Shown here: positions 14,249-20,084 of the stretch, in pieces
Layout of the letters: each line of letters starts with the position of its first letter
How positions within the stretch are numbered: position 1 is the first letter of the stretch
Virus record (IMG/VR): IMGVR_UViG_3300029893_000042
Coordinates: 12,156-34,393 of that record
From: a virus
Direction: 5' to 3' (one strand)
Length of the DNA stretch: 22,238 nt
Translations under genes and position numbers: made by a program
Notes under the pieces: model-generated
Databases searched by the model: none
Told to the model about the DNA's origin: nothing
What the model saw: only the letters and a program-made list of their open reading frames with translations

Positions 14249-14815
14249 TTATATATCCAGCCCCTCCTTTGCATACACCTTGCCACACGTCCAGCGTTTA
14301 CCAAAGGTCTGTCCGTCATTATCATACATGCGCTTGGCATAATCGACATTAGCCTTCCAGTCTGTGTGAAGGTTAAGCTCGGCTACGGGGTGGTACACAT
14401 CATTTACTTGAAAAATGCCCCAGTCTCGCCCTACCCCTCCCCAGGCGGTATTATCATTTACCGCGCTAGGGCTTAAGCCTCGGTTTTCTGCACAAGTATC
14501 AGGGCCATTGCCTTTTAAAAGAAGCATCGCCCGTTTGTATCCAGTATCCCCAAACACTTGATAGATATACTCCTCGACCTCATTGTTAAAAGTAGGCTTA
14601 AAGCTTGATGGGGTTGGTATGGTAACCTCCGCCCGGGGTGCCAATTCCTCATCAAGCTTTTGAGCCACGTCTTGTTTACTATCGTTTTGATTTTCAGCGT
14701 ATATTACAAAAGTTTCACTTTTGCTTAAATATCCACGAATCGGCGCAAATATTGCCGTCACTATCATGGCAAACAGATAAAGCTTGTATAGTAATTTTTT
14801 GTGATATTTACTCAT
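14249..14815 (-). CDS. Membrane-anchored lysozyme/lytic-transglycosylase-like protein
   Basis: 188 residues. A positively charged N-terminus and a hydrophobic segment at 9-30 (LLYKLYLFAMIVTAIFAPIRG) form a signal anchor. Residues 35-75 are a polar linker. The C-terminal domain has CAENRG with a candidate catalytic Glu110 and RDWGIFQVND (130-139), the G-x-F/W-Q pattern of lysozyme-like (SLT) folds, plus Cys108 and Cys177 that could form a disulfide. It would cleave peptidoglycan outside the cytoplasm, either as a signal-anchor endolysin or an entry/egress enzyme. It overlaps the upstream gene by 8 bp. No holin pair is obvious next to it. Confidence 0.8.
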   Translation of the reverse strand: MSKYHKKLLYKLYLFAMIVTAIFAPIRGYLSKSETFVIYAENQNDSKQDVAQKLDEELAPRAEVTIPTPSSFKPTFNNEVEEYIYQVFGDTGYKRAMLLLKGNGPDTCAENRGLSPSAVNDNTAWGGVGRDWGIFQVNDVYHPVAELNLHTDWKANVDYAKRMYDNDGQTFGKRWTCGKVYAKEGLDI

Positions 14816-15128
14816 TATTTAAATGTTTTCTAATAAACGGTGTTCCTTTTTTGACAAAAATTGAGATTGGCCTTCTGTGGCTGGTTTTTCTTTTAGTCAG
14901 CGTGTGCCCCACCTTTTCCCACTCTTTTCCGTTAAATACAGCACCATACACCCTGGGGTCTACACCTTTTGGAGTTGTTACTTGCTCCCTTACATCATCG
15001 ATGGTGACGTGGCCTTTTTCTTTAAAAATACGCTCAGCCACCCACCGGCAGTGGGCAAGAAATTCGCCTCTTGTATCCTCAAATAGGTCAAAAGCTTGTT
15101 GTTTTGTTTGTACTGGCAGTTTATCCAT
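14808..15128 (-). CDS. Unknown protein of the replication module, possible winged-helix
   Basis: 106 residues. An N-terminal helical region (FLAHCRWVAERIFKEKGHVTIDDVRE) is followed by a basic strand-rich end (GHTLTKRKTSHRRPISIFVKK), a pattern compatible with a winged-helix DNA-binding fold. I do not recognise the family. ATG 15128 has no good ribosome binding site. It lies just downstream of the IS remnant, which probably separated it from the upstream replication genes. Confidence 0.6.
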   Translation of the reverse strand: MDKLPVQTKQQAFDLFEDTRGEFLAHCRWVAERIFKEKGHVTIDDVREQVTTPKGVDPRVYGAVFNGKEWEKVGHTLTKRKTSHRRPISIFVKKGTPFIRKHLNNE

Positions 15129-15287
15129 TTACTTTTTTCTTACTAAAAACACATTTTTATCTTTTGAAGGTTTTGTAGAGTAGATTATGGTGAGTAACCG
15201 TGCTCCACCTTCTAGCGATCTTTAAAGGCGGGGTTAGGTAAGAAGGTGATAGAAATGAAAAGTTATGAAAAGTTTTTCTGACATCCT
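15129..15287. other. Gene-free stretch with inverted and tandem repeats beside the IS right end
   Basis: No coding frame is supported. It holds an 8-bp inverted repeat, CACCTTCT (15206-15213) and AGAAGGTG (15241-15248), and a tandem 10-bp repeat ATGAAAAGTT at 15255-15264 and 15265-15274, directly next to the IS right end. If the right end acts as an omega-RNA source, its guide would be read from the minus strand just below 15282. Confidence 0.6.
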
Positions 15288-15439
15288 CCCACCCCTAAAG
15301 GGTGTGGGGTTCCTGGTTCATAGGGCTCTCTATTGAGATACCCTCCCCAGTGGCCTTGTCCAGGCCTAAAAGCAATATATTGCGGGACGCCATCTCGTCC
15401 CTGTCTGCTACATACCCGCAGTTTGTGCAGATATGCGTT
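15282..15439 (-). mobile_element. Remnant of the same IS200/IS605-type element: right end plus 3' tnpB
   Basis: Bases 15363-15439 equal window bases 1-77 exactly. The segment continues to the end of tnpB and a right-end palindrome at 15288-15308 (CCCAC...GTGGG arms around CCTTTAGG on the minus strand) that resembles the left-end hairpin at 1102-1122. The left end and the 5' two-thirds of tnpB are missing. The right boundary of homology is sharp at 15439; the outer end near 15282 is estimated. Confidence 0.82.
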
Positions 15440-15516
15440 TTAAAAGCCTGCTCCTTTAACCAATTTTTCCCTAACCCTGCCAAGTACGGCATCCAGAGGG
15501 CAGATTCTACTCGCAT
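15295..15516 (-). pseudogene. tnpB: Truncated tnpB (C-terminal zinc ribbon and tail only)
   Basis: The open frame has 73 codons. About 26 non-homologous residues precede THICTNCGYVADRDEMASRNIL, then LDKATGEG...EPHTL. Half of the zinc ribbon and the first two catalytic acids are absent, so it cannot be a nuclease. It shows what the C-terminus of the full copy probably looks like. The stop TAG lies inside the right-end hairpin. In IS200/IS605 elements this region is also the template for the omega RNA. Confidence 0.8.
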
Positions 15517-15537
15517 AAAACCTGTTCCAGGCCGCCT

Positions 15538-16011
15538 TCAAAAACCGCTTATTTTTTTAAAGTACTTATCAATCAAACGTGCCTTTTTGTTTTTTATTGA
15601 AACTAAAATATCGTCTGTAAAACTTTCGCTTTTAACAGCTTTTGTAACTTTGTATTTTGTATCAAGGCCGGTTCCATTTCGTGTAACAATCACATCAAAT
15701 TTTTGTGGATCATCTCCGAACTCACACAGTTGGTTTCCAAGCATTGGGCCTGCGTCTAAAAGCTTTACATCACGATTTGCGTAATCAAACACAATCCACT
15801 TCCACACCCTTTTGGGTTCATTGCCTTTTTTACAATGAGGACAGTCCGGTTTTTCCGTACAAAACCCAAGATTCACATATCTATTTGCCGTTTTAAGACC
15901 ATGTTGCATTGCAATAACTCCTTCGCTTACAACCCTTATGCGGTTTTCGCCTTGCTCAAATTTCATAAAGTCAGATGGCCTTTTATAGTTTTGATAATTA
16001 ATTTTTTTCAT
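15538..16011 (-). CDS. Putative gp32-like single-stranded DNA-binding protein with zinc site
   Basis: 157 residues. It has FMKFEQGENRIRVVSEG (15-31), His37, then Cys51-x5-Cys57-x2-Cys60 (GFCTEKPDCPHC), and an aromatic strand VWKWIVFDYANRDVKLL. This order of His and three Cys followed by OB-fold-like strands recalls T4 gp32-type zinc-containing SSBs, but it is much shorter than gp32 (about 300). It overlaps the RecB-type nuclease gene by 14 bp, which fits a replication/recombination role. Moderately sure of ssDNA binding, not of the exact family. Confidence 0.6.
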   Translation of the reverse strand: MKKINYQNYKRPSDFMKFEQGENRIRVVSEGVIAMQHGLKTANRYVNLGFCTEKPDCPHCKKGNEPKRVWKWIVFDYANRDVKLLDAGPMLGNQLCEFGDDPQKFDVIVTRNGTGLDTKYKVTKAVKSESFTDDILVSIKNKKARLIDKYFKKISGF

Positions 16012-16735
16012 ATAAACTCAATTCTTCGGGATAAACTACCACTTCGGGTGGTTGTGGGATTTTTCCGTCATTCATGGCAAGGTAAACCTGATAGATATTT
16101 AAGAAAGCGTCTTTGTGATTTTCTTCTATTTCTTTAAACTCATAACCTGCTTTGTGTTTTGAGCCGGTTCTAAGGATCGCCACCTTATCTACCTTTTGGC
16201 CTGTGTATTCTTCATAGGCTATTTTGTAGGCTGCAAGTTGCATTTTGTGGCTAAGATAAATTCCGCTTGAAGTTTTAAAATCTATAATCCAAGCCTTACC
16301 GTCTTTTTTGCAGTAAAGATCAACCGTTCCGCCGAATTTGTATTTTTTACTACCAACCACCTGTTCGGTTTTTATGCTGTTAAGGTCTGGTTTAAAAGCA
16401 TGAAACCAGTCGTAAAAGCTCATCATGTGTTTTTTAAAGTCTTTTTTGTAAAAAGGCATGGTGCTGCTTAGAGCTTCCAGGTTAATGGTGTCGCCTAAAA
16501 GAAGCCTTTCAATGGAGTTGTGAACCAAGCTGCCAAACTCTTTTGCCTGTTCAACTATCGTGTTGGCGTCGGAAGCTGAATTGTTTTGCCAAAAGCTACG
16601 AAGTCCATACTCTACAGGCCCAGCAACTCCCAGTATTTCAGTTGTAGCCGGTACAAACTCGTCATCAATCCAGTAAAAATGAGAGTCGTCTATTTCTTTT
16701 CTAACAACTTGGTATTTAGATAATGTTTTGCTCAT
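15998..16735 (-). CDS. RecB/Cas4-type PD-(D/E)XK exonuclease
   Basis: 245 residues. Visible motifs are EFGSLVHNSIE (His72), FGGTVDLY (Asp139), IIDFKTSSG (Asp152, Lys154) and QLAAYKIAYEE (Gln166, Tyr170), the ordered signature of RecB-family nucleases. The four cysteines of Cas4 iron-sulfur clusters are not seen. It likely processes DNA ends or recombination intermediates with the adjacent SSB candidate. It overlaps the upstream gene by 20 bp and belongs to the operon started by the promoter at 17230-17258. Confidence 0.87.
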   Translation of the reverse strand: MSKTLSKYQVVRKEIDDSHFYWIDDEFVPATTEILGVAGPVEYGLRSFWQNNSASDANTIVEQAKEFGSLVHNSIERLLLGDTINLEALSSTMPFYKKDFKKHMMSFYDWFHAFKPDLNSIKTEQVVGSKKYKFGGTVDLYCKKDGKAWIIDFKTSSGIYLSHKMQLAAYKIAYEEYTGQKVDKVAILRTGSKHKAGYEFKEIEENHKDAFLNIYQVYLAMNDGKIPQPPEVVVYPEELSLYEKN

Positions 16736-16997
16736 CTTGTGCCTCCATAAGCTCCTGCTCTAAAACTTCCCCATAAACATGTTCGTCTCGTAGCTCTTGT
16801 TCTGACAAAGAATTTGTATCCACGGCTTGTGGTTTAAAATAATCTTCTTCGATTTTTGCGTTCATCAAATCCTGGTCAAACTTTTCAATAAGCTTTTGCA
16901 ATTTCTTTTTATTAAACTTGGGCGTACCCAGCTTTGATAATCCGCAAAGCGCGTATATTCTGCCCCAGGTAATAAACATTGGTTCATTTTTATTCAT
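16716..16997 (-). CDS. Unknown acidic protein of the replication operon
   Basis: 93 residues from ATG 16997 (MNKNEPMFITWGRIYALCG), which overlaps the DUF5659-like stop by 8 bp; an upstream in-frame start at 17027 is less likely. The C-terminal third is very acidic (SEQELRDEHVYGEVLEQELMEAQDEQ), like SSB-type tails. No catalytic motif. Function unknown. Confidence 0.62.
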   Translation of the reverse strand: MNKNEPMFITWGRIYALCGLSKLGTPKFNKKKLQKLIEKFDQDLMNAKIEEDYFKPQAVDTNSLSEQELRDEHVYGEVLEQELMEAQDEQNII

Positions 16998-17223
16998 ATA
17001 TTCTTGTTTTAATATTTTTAAGCTCATTAGAATAACTTAGTGGATCAACCAACAACTCTTTACGCCAAAATTTATTAACGTAGTCTTGTAGTTTTTTGGA
17101 GTTTCTAAATATAAATTCAGGCTGGCTTCTATTTGTTTTATCAATGCTACGTGCTGGTTCGTATACAACTTGAAGTGCTGTGGCAAGTGCCAAATCATTT
17201 GTTTTGTAATATTTATCATTCAT
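16990..17223 (-). CDS. DUF5659-like protein
   Basis: 77 residues. YYKTNDLALATALQVV at the start, FIFRNSKKLQDYVNKFWRKE in the middle and LKNIKTRIYE at the end match the remembered layout of DUF5659 (phage and bacterial, unknown function). It is the first gene of the replication operon. Its ATG lies 6 nt beyond a -10 box, so its mRNA is predicted to be leaderless. Confidence 0.7.
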   Translation of the reverse strand: MNDKYYKTNDLALATALQVVYEPARSIDKTNRSQPEFIFRNSKKLQDYVNKFWRKELLVDPLSYSNELKNIKTRIYE

Positions 17224-17229
17224 ATTTTT

Positions 17230-17258
17230 AAGATATAGCCTATTCTATATCTTGTCAA
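17230..17258 (-). promoter_or_regulatory. Promoter with palindromic operator for the replication operon
   Basis: On the minus strand a perfect TTGACA (17253-17258), 17 bp, then TATCTT (17230-17235), and ATG 6 nt later. A perfect 9-bp inverted repeat, AAGATATAG/CTATATCTT (17230-17238 and 17245-17253), fills the spacer and -10, a typical operator position. The 8-mer TAGAATAG in the spacer recurs in the promoter at 17583-17611. Confidence 0.72.
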
Positions 17259-17576
17259 GAGGTAATTTAGACATCTTTTTTTTAAAATTTTTCCAATTAT
17301 CCTCTTCTATTGTCTTATCTTTAACTCTCCGTTTTCTTAAAATATATGAAACACTTCCTGCACCAATCTTTAAAGCATCCGCTATTGACCTAATCCCCAT
17401 TCCTTTACGCCTAAGCTTTACTACAGCTTTTTCTCATAAGAATCCTTTATTTGATAAATTCTTGCTTGAGATATTTTATATTTAGCTATAAGTTCGGAGA
17501 TTTGATATTTGCCAGATTGAAGATCCTTAATTAACTTGTCGTTTCTTTCCTTTTTAGGTAATACTTTCTGTCCCAT
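17245..17576 (-). pseudogene. Two-HTH DNA-binding regulator, split by a frameshift (mutation or programmed -1)
   Basis: Frame 1 runs from ATG 17576 for 51 codons and contains a first HTH (KLIKDLQSGKYQISELIAKY), stopping at TAG 17421-17423. A second frame, open from about 17435 to TAG 17245-17247, encodes a second HTH (RRKGMGIRSIADALKIG...VSYILRKRR). A -1 shift in GAGAAAAAGC joins them into one protein of about 110 residues. Adding one A to the A5 run would restore the frame. Two palindromes containing TATTCTA flank the gene, so it may repress itself and the replication operon. It could be an error, a pseudogene, or recoding at G-AAA-AAG. Confidence 0.65.
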
Positions 17577-17582
17577 ATCTAT

Positions 17583-17611
17583 AGAATATCACTATTCTAC
17601 TTATTTTTCAA
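17583..17611 (-). promoter_or_regulatory. Promoter with palindromic operator for the two-HTH regulator
   Basis: On the minus strand TTGAAA (17606-17611), 17 bp, TATTCT (17583-17588), and ATG 6 nt later. The inverted repeat TAGAATA-GTGA-TATTCTA (17582-17599) overlaps the -10. No Shine-Dalgarno is present. Geometry is the same as the promoter at 17230-17258. Confidence 0.65.
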
Positions 17612-17780
17612 TACCAAAAACTTCCTTTGCCACCGAAATTTGTGCTTCTTCACGCTTCTTTTTCTTCCAGGCATAATATCTTTTAAGTGTGGATGCTATT
17701 TCTTTTCCATTACCTCTTAAAAACACTTCTTTAATGTATTCCTTAACTTCTTTTTCGGTTGTTAGTTTTTTTGCGCGCAT
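17601..17780 (-). CDS. Small basic unknown protein
   Basis: 59 residues (MRAKKLTTEKEVKEYIKEVF...), Lys/Glu-rich and helical, with ISVAKEVFGIEK at the end. ATG 17780 has AAAAGGG about 6 nt upstream, and that GGG is the last tract of the G-rich leader. The gene lies between the intergenic region and the two-HTH regulator; its stop is next to the regulator's -35. It may be an early regulatory or antihost peptide; nothing identifies it. Confidence 0.6.
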   Translation of the reverse strand: MRAKKLTTEKEVKEYIKEVFLRGNGKEIASTLKRYYAWKKKKREEAQISVAKEVFGIEK

Positions 17781-17784
17781 ATAA

Positions 17785-17833
17785 CCCTTTTATCCCATAC
17801 CCCCATTCTCCCCTAGGCCCTACCTTCCCTCCC
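17785..17833 (-). promoter_or_regulatory. Tandem G-quadruplex-like G-tracts in the leader of the 59-residue gene
   Basis: Seven runs of three or more G on the minus strand (17831-17833, 17827-17829, 17818-17820, 17810-17813, 17800-17804, 17794-17796, 17785-17787) lie in 49 bp. Loops are 1-6 nt, with a GG at 17824-17825 inside the longest. This fits two adjacent four-tract arrangements sharing one run. The last GGG doubles as the ribosome binding site. Confidence 0.6.
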
Positions 17834-18060
17834 TCTGGAAATATTATTATCTATATCTACTACTACTTGTTTTATTAGCCTTGTCCTTGCCTTTATATTC
17901 GGCGCGGGCTGTTTTAAAAAAACATTTCCGTCGGTCGGTCGGTTCTTGCTAGGTAGTTACTGCTTTTAAAACTAATTTAGTTTTTTCGCACCTACTACTT
18001 GGGGATAGCTAGTCTTTTTTCTTCGGAAACCACCCCTATTGGTGGCAAAAGCGGCCGCTA
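17834..18060. other. Intergenic region with several short repeats, no gene
   Basis: No convincing ORF on either strand. It contains TCGG three times in tandem (17931-17942), an A+T inverted repeat AAAACTAA-t-TTAGTTTT (17968-17984), a weak hairpin CCACC/GGTGG (18030-18045) just after the 18061 gene stop, and GCGGCCGC at 18051-18058. Together with the G-tracts it makes the largest gene-free block inside the window, placed between the recombination genes. A replication origin or control region is possible but not shown. Confidence 0.5.
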
Positions 18061-18570
18061 TCAGGTCTCCAGATATTCATAACTTCTAGTATTTAATTTC
18101 TTTATAGATAAAACAGTTTTGGCGTCTAAAATTGCAATTTTTTTCATTCGTTCAAGTGGAAAGTATATTATTCCTTTTTGTTTTAATGGGTATTCTATGC
18201 CGTCGTTAGTTTTTACCCTTTCTTCTAAAAAACTAAGTTTGTTTCCATAAATTAGTGCCATCATTTCATCAACAAAAAATAAAAATATCGGTAAATTGTA
18301 TTTTTCTGATAATGTTTTATATTCCATATAATGCCTTATGTCTATGCCTGTATCGGGATAGAAATTTCGCCTAGCTTTAGTTTTAACTTCTAAAAGCGCC
18401 ATTTTGTTTTTATCTTTAATAGCTACCTTATCAAATGCATGTGCGCAATCGGTTTGCGGTTCATAAATTACCCAGCCACGTTTTTCAAGATATTGGCGCA
18501 CAATATTTTCGCCAACCTTACCCTTACAGGTAGTTTTTCGATCCTTAAAACTTATCCGGTTCGTTGCCAT
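18061..18570 (-). CDS. PD-(D/E)XK nuclease-like protein
   Basis: 169 residues from ATG 18570; a TTG three codons earlier is an alternative. KGKVGENIVRQYLEKRGWVI (17-36), AFDKVAIKDK (Asp47) and LLEVKTKARR (Glu61-Val-Lys63) follow the GE...D...ExK order of Holliday-junction-resolvase/restriction-like nucleases. The remainder is beta/helix of unknown role. It follows the adenine methyltransferase with a 26-bp overlap, so it could be a resolvase-like DNA repair enzyme or, less likely, a restriction partner. Confidence 0.7.
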   Translation of the reverse strand: MATNRISFKDRKTTCKGKVGENIVRQYLEKRGWVIYEPQTDCAHAFDKVAIKDKNKMALLEVKTKARRNFYPDTGIDIRHYMEYKTLSEKYNLPIFLFFVDEMMALIYGNKLSFLEERVKTNDGIEYPLKQKGIIYFPLERMKKIAILDAKTVLSIKKLNTRSYEYLET

Positions 18571-19549
18571 ATTGTTCAAAACCTTCCCTTTTTTCTCGGC
18601 TGAATATATCTATACGCTTGGTATCTGGGGATAGTTTCTTAACCATCTCGTAAAACTCGTCCGGTTTTCTTGAGTGTTCTTTTCTCGCTATTGCTAAAAC
18701 ATCTCTCTCGTTTTCTAAATACCATGTTGGTTTTCCTTTTATCCCCAATAAACAAAACTCGGCCTGCATACGAAGCCAATATCCCATTCCCATTTTTTGT
18801 TTGTCCCAAACCATCGTGGCTTTGTATTCATAGCCCCAAGAAGATAATAAATCAAAGCTGTGCGGTAAAAATTTATGGGTAGTCCAAAGCCATACAATAG
18901 AATTATCTGCCGATATGTCAGAGATATTTTTCTCACCTAGCGTGCTATTTTTTATCTCGTCAAGTTCCATCTCCGGATATGGATTACCTACACGGCGGTA
19001 CTCTGGATCATAAACTGTACCGTATGGCCAAGGTGGATCTATAACTATTACTTCATACTTATCTTGTGGCACTTCGGGTTTAGGCAAGCTCTTAAACTTT
19101 TCTTCTTGGATTTCTTTTCTAAGGTCGCTCCTGGAAAGTTCTTTTGCTTTAGTTAAGAGTTCATTAACGTTCTCTTCGTTTACAAAAGGTTTTATTACCT
19201 GAAGTTTCGACCAGTCCGTCAATATTAGTCCAGCCGGCTGGACTTTTAACTCTAGTACAAACTTTTCGTAAATGGATATAAATTCAAAAACTGAAGAACG
19301 ATTAAAGGACAACTCGGGTTGGGCTATATATTCCTCAAAAGTATCATAATTAAGTGTTTTGTATAACTGCATATCTCTGACTGTTTTTAATTTCTCCGCA
19401 AGCAATAAAAACCCTCCATTTAGGTTATTCTTTAGTTGTTTTATCTCGGTATCTAAATTAAAAGCTTGCTCTGAAGTGAACTCTTCTGAAGAAACTTGTA
19501 CTTCCTTGCTTTTCTGTGGTATAATTGAATCGTTATTCATTGATAACAT
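18545..19549 (-). CDS. MT-A70 family DNA N6-adenine methyltransferase with N-terminal helical domain
   Basis: 334 residues from ATG 19549 (ATG 19540 is also possible). Residues 25-150 are helical and resemble DUF3102/ParB-like segments (LAEKLKTVRDM..YDTFEEYI...RSSVFEFISIYEKF). The MT-A70 domain follows: VIVIDPPWPYG (167-177) with the catalytic DPPW at 171-174, then NSIVWLWTT and the C-terminal EKREGFEQYGNE. It would transfer a methyl group from SAM to adenine N6 in phage or host DNA, for protection from restriction or for control. A promoter (19551-19579) and a possible antisense RNA overlap its start. Confidence 0.9.
   Translation of the reverse strand: MLSMNNDSIIPQKSKEVQVSSEEFTSEQAFNLDTEIKQLKNNLNGGFLLLAEKLKTVRDMQLYKTLNYDTFEEYIAQPELSFNRSSVFEFISIYEKFVLELKVQPAGLILTDWSKLQVIKPFVNEENVNELLTKAKELSRSDLRKEIQEEKFKSLPKPEVPQDKYEVIVIDPPWPYGTVYDPEYRRVGNPYPEMELDEIKNSTLGEKNISDISADNSIVWLWTTHKFLPHSFDLLSSWGYEYKATMVWDKQKMGMGYWLRMQAEFCLLGIKGKPTWYLENERDVLAIARKEHSRKPDEFYEMVKKLSPDTKRIDIFSREKREGFEQYGNEPDKF
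19496..19525 (+). promoter_or_regulatory. Plus-strand promoter inside the methyltransferase start, antisense direction
   Basis: TTGTAC (19496-19501), 18 bp, then TGG-TATAAT with a consensus extended -10 (TATAAT at 19520-19525). It points against all surrounding genes, and an intrinsic terminator on the same strand follows 36 nt after the -10. Confidence 0.55.
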
Positions 19550-19550
19550 A

Positions 19551-19579
19551 ATCCTAAACTAGCCGTTGGCTTTTGTCAA
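19551..19579 (-). promoter_or_regulatory. Promoter of the MT-A70 gene (TTGACA-17-TAGGAT)
   Basis: On the minus strand a perfect TTGACA (19574-19579), 17 bp, TAGGAT (19551-19556); ATG follows after 1 nt (19549) or 10 nt (19540). AGGA may alternatively serve as a ribosome binding site in a longer transcript. It overlaps the antisense terminator hairpin. Confidence 0.45.
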
Positions 19580-19589
19580 CGGCTTTTTT
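19561..19589 (+). terminator. Intrinsic terminator, plus strand
   Basis: AGCCGTTG (19561-19568), 8-nt loop, CAACGGCT (19577-19584), ending in six T (19584-19589). The U-tract is on the plus strand only, whereas no plus-strand gene lies upstream; this fits a short antisense RNA. Confidence 0.75.
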
Positions 19590-19597
19590 AGTGGTTT

Positions 19598-19951
19598 TTA
19601 AACACTTGTTATCTCCACCTCTGTTATCCACTCTTTGTGTCCACCTTCTTTTGCTGCTGTTAAACTAACCACATTTTTATCATTGTCTATAATTCCGGCC
19701 TTCTCCAGTAGATCAGAAATAGCGGATATTGCATTGTCTATATCAGAATCTAAGCGGCCTTTCATCTTAAAGTAGTAGGTGATATCAACTTTACCACTAA
19801 AGCGGGCTCTAGTGCCCTCTAATTGCGCCAAAACATCCTTTTCAAAGGCACGCCATGCTTTAGTTTTGTAAGTGAAGCCACGGGAGTAGCGGACATTGTT
19901 CTTTTTGGAGATAACCCGCCCCTTAATTATTAGTGCTGCGTGTTTGCTCAT
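19598..19951 (-). CDS. rusA: RusA-family Holliday junction resolvase
   Basis: 117 residues, the usual RusA size. GRLDSDIDNAISAISDLL (65-82) and IIDNDKNVV (87-95) give the acidic residues Asp70, Asp72 and Asp91 of the RusA active site. The lysine found at the position of E. coli Lys76 appears to be Ser76 here, which may lower activity or be compensated. It would cleave four-way junctions in replicating phage DNA. The ATG at 19951 lies within the preceding small gene (29-bp overlap), with AAGG close upstream. It is encoded next to the methyltransferase and upstream of the other nucleases. Confidence 0.88.
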   Translation of the reverse strand: MSKHAALIIKGRVISKKNNVRYSRGFTYKTKAWRAFEKDVLAQLEGTRARFSGKVDITYYFKMKGRLDSDIDNAISAISDLLEKAGIIDNDKNVVSLTAAKEGGHKEWITEVEITSV

Positions 19952-20084
19952 ACCTTATTATCCTATCAACCCACAAGCTTTGCTCCACTTGCCTGTTGGC
20001 AGTTGAAATAACACTAATAACTAAAAACACAAAAGCTAGTAAAAGTAGGACTATGGTGGCTATGGCTAGGGTTAGTTTATTCAT
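19923..20084 (-). CDS. Small single-pass membrane protein
   Basis: 53 residues. MNKLTLAIATIVLLLLAFVF and following residues to about 26 form one transmembrane helix, followed by a polar tail with VEQSLWVDRIIRYEQ. The ATG overlaps the upstream stop as ATGA, and the end overlaps rusA by 29 bp. It could be a phage membrane regulator or exclusion-type protein, or a holin-like peptide, but it is distant from the lysozyme-like gene. Function unknown. Confidence 0.62.
   Translation of the reverse strand: MNKLTLAIATIVLLLLAFVFLVISVISTANRQVEQSLWVDRIIRYEQTRSTNN

Larger units (their letters stand above)
19532..19590 (+). ncRNA. Candidate antisense small RNA over the MT-A70 gene start
   Basis: Predicted from the extended -10 at 19520-19525 to the U-tract at 19584-19589, about 59 nt. 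It covers the methyltransferase start codons (19538-19549), its -10/ribosome-binding region and its -35. It has no coding capacity. It would be expected to block translation of the methyltransferase mRNA or to interfere with its transcription (inference). Confidence 0.45.

Noticed and set aside
14638-15183. 181-codon plus-strand frame
   Set aside because: It overlaps two minus-strand genes with better context and has no motif or ribosome binding site.
15363-15439. The 77-bp repeat with bases 1-77 as phage attachment sites or terminal redundancy
   Set aside because: The repeat is tnpB coding sequence and ends inside the gene, so shared IS origin explains it. An assembly chimera remains possible but is not needed.
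17929-17942. TCGG tandem units as a CRISPR or iteron array
   Set aside because: Only three 4-bp units, no spacers, no other copies nearby.
18051-18058. GCGGCCGC as a cloning-vector scar
   Set aside because: A single 8-bp palindrome with phage sequence on both sides and no vector features.
19586-19951. rusA as target of the plus-strand transcript
   Set aside because: The intrinsic terminator at 19561-19589 would stop the transcript before rusA.
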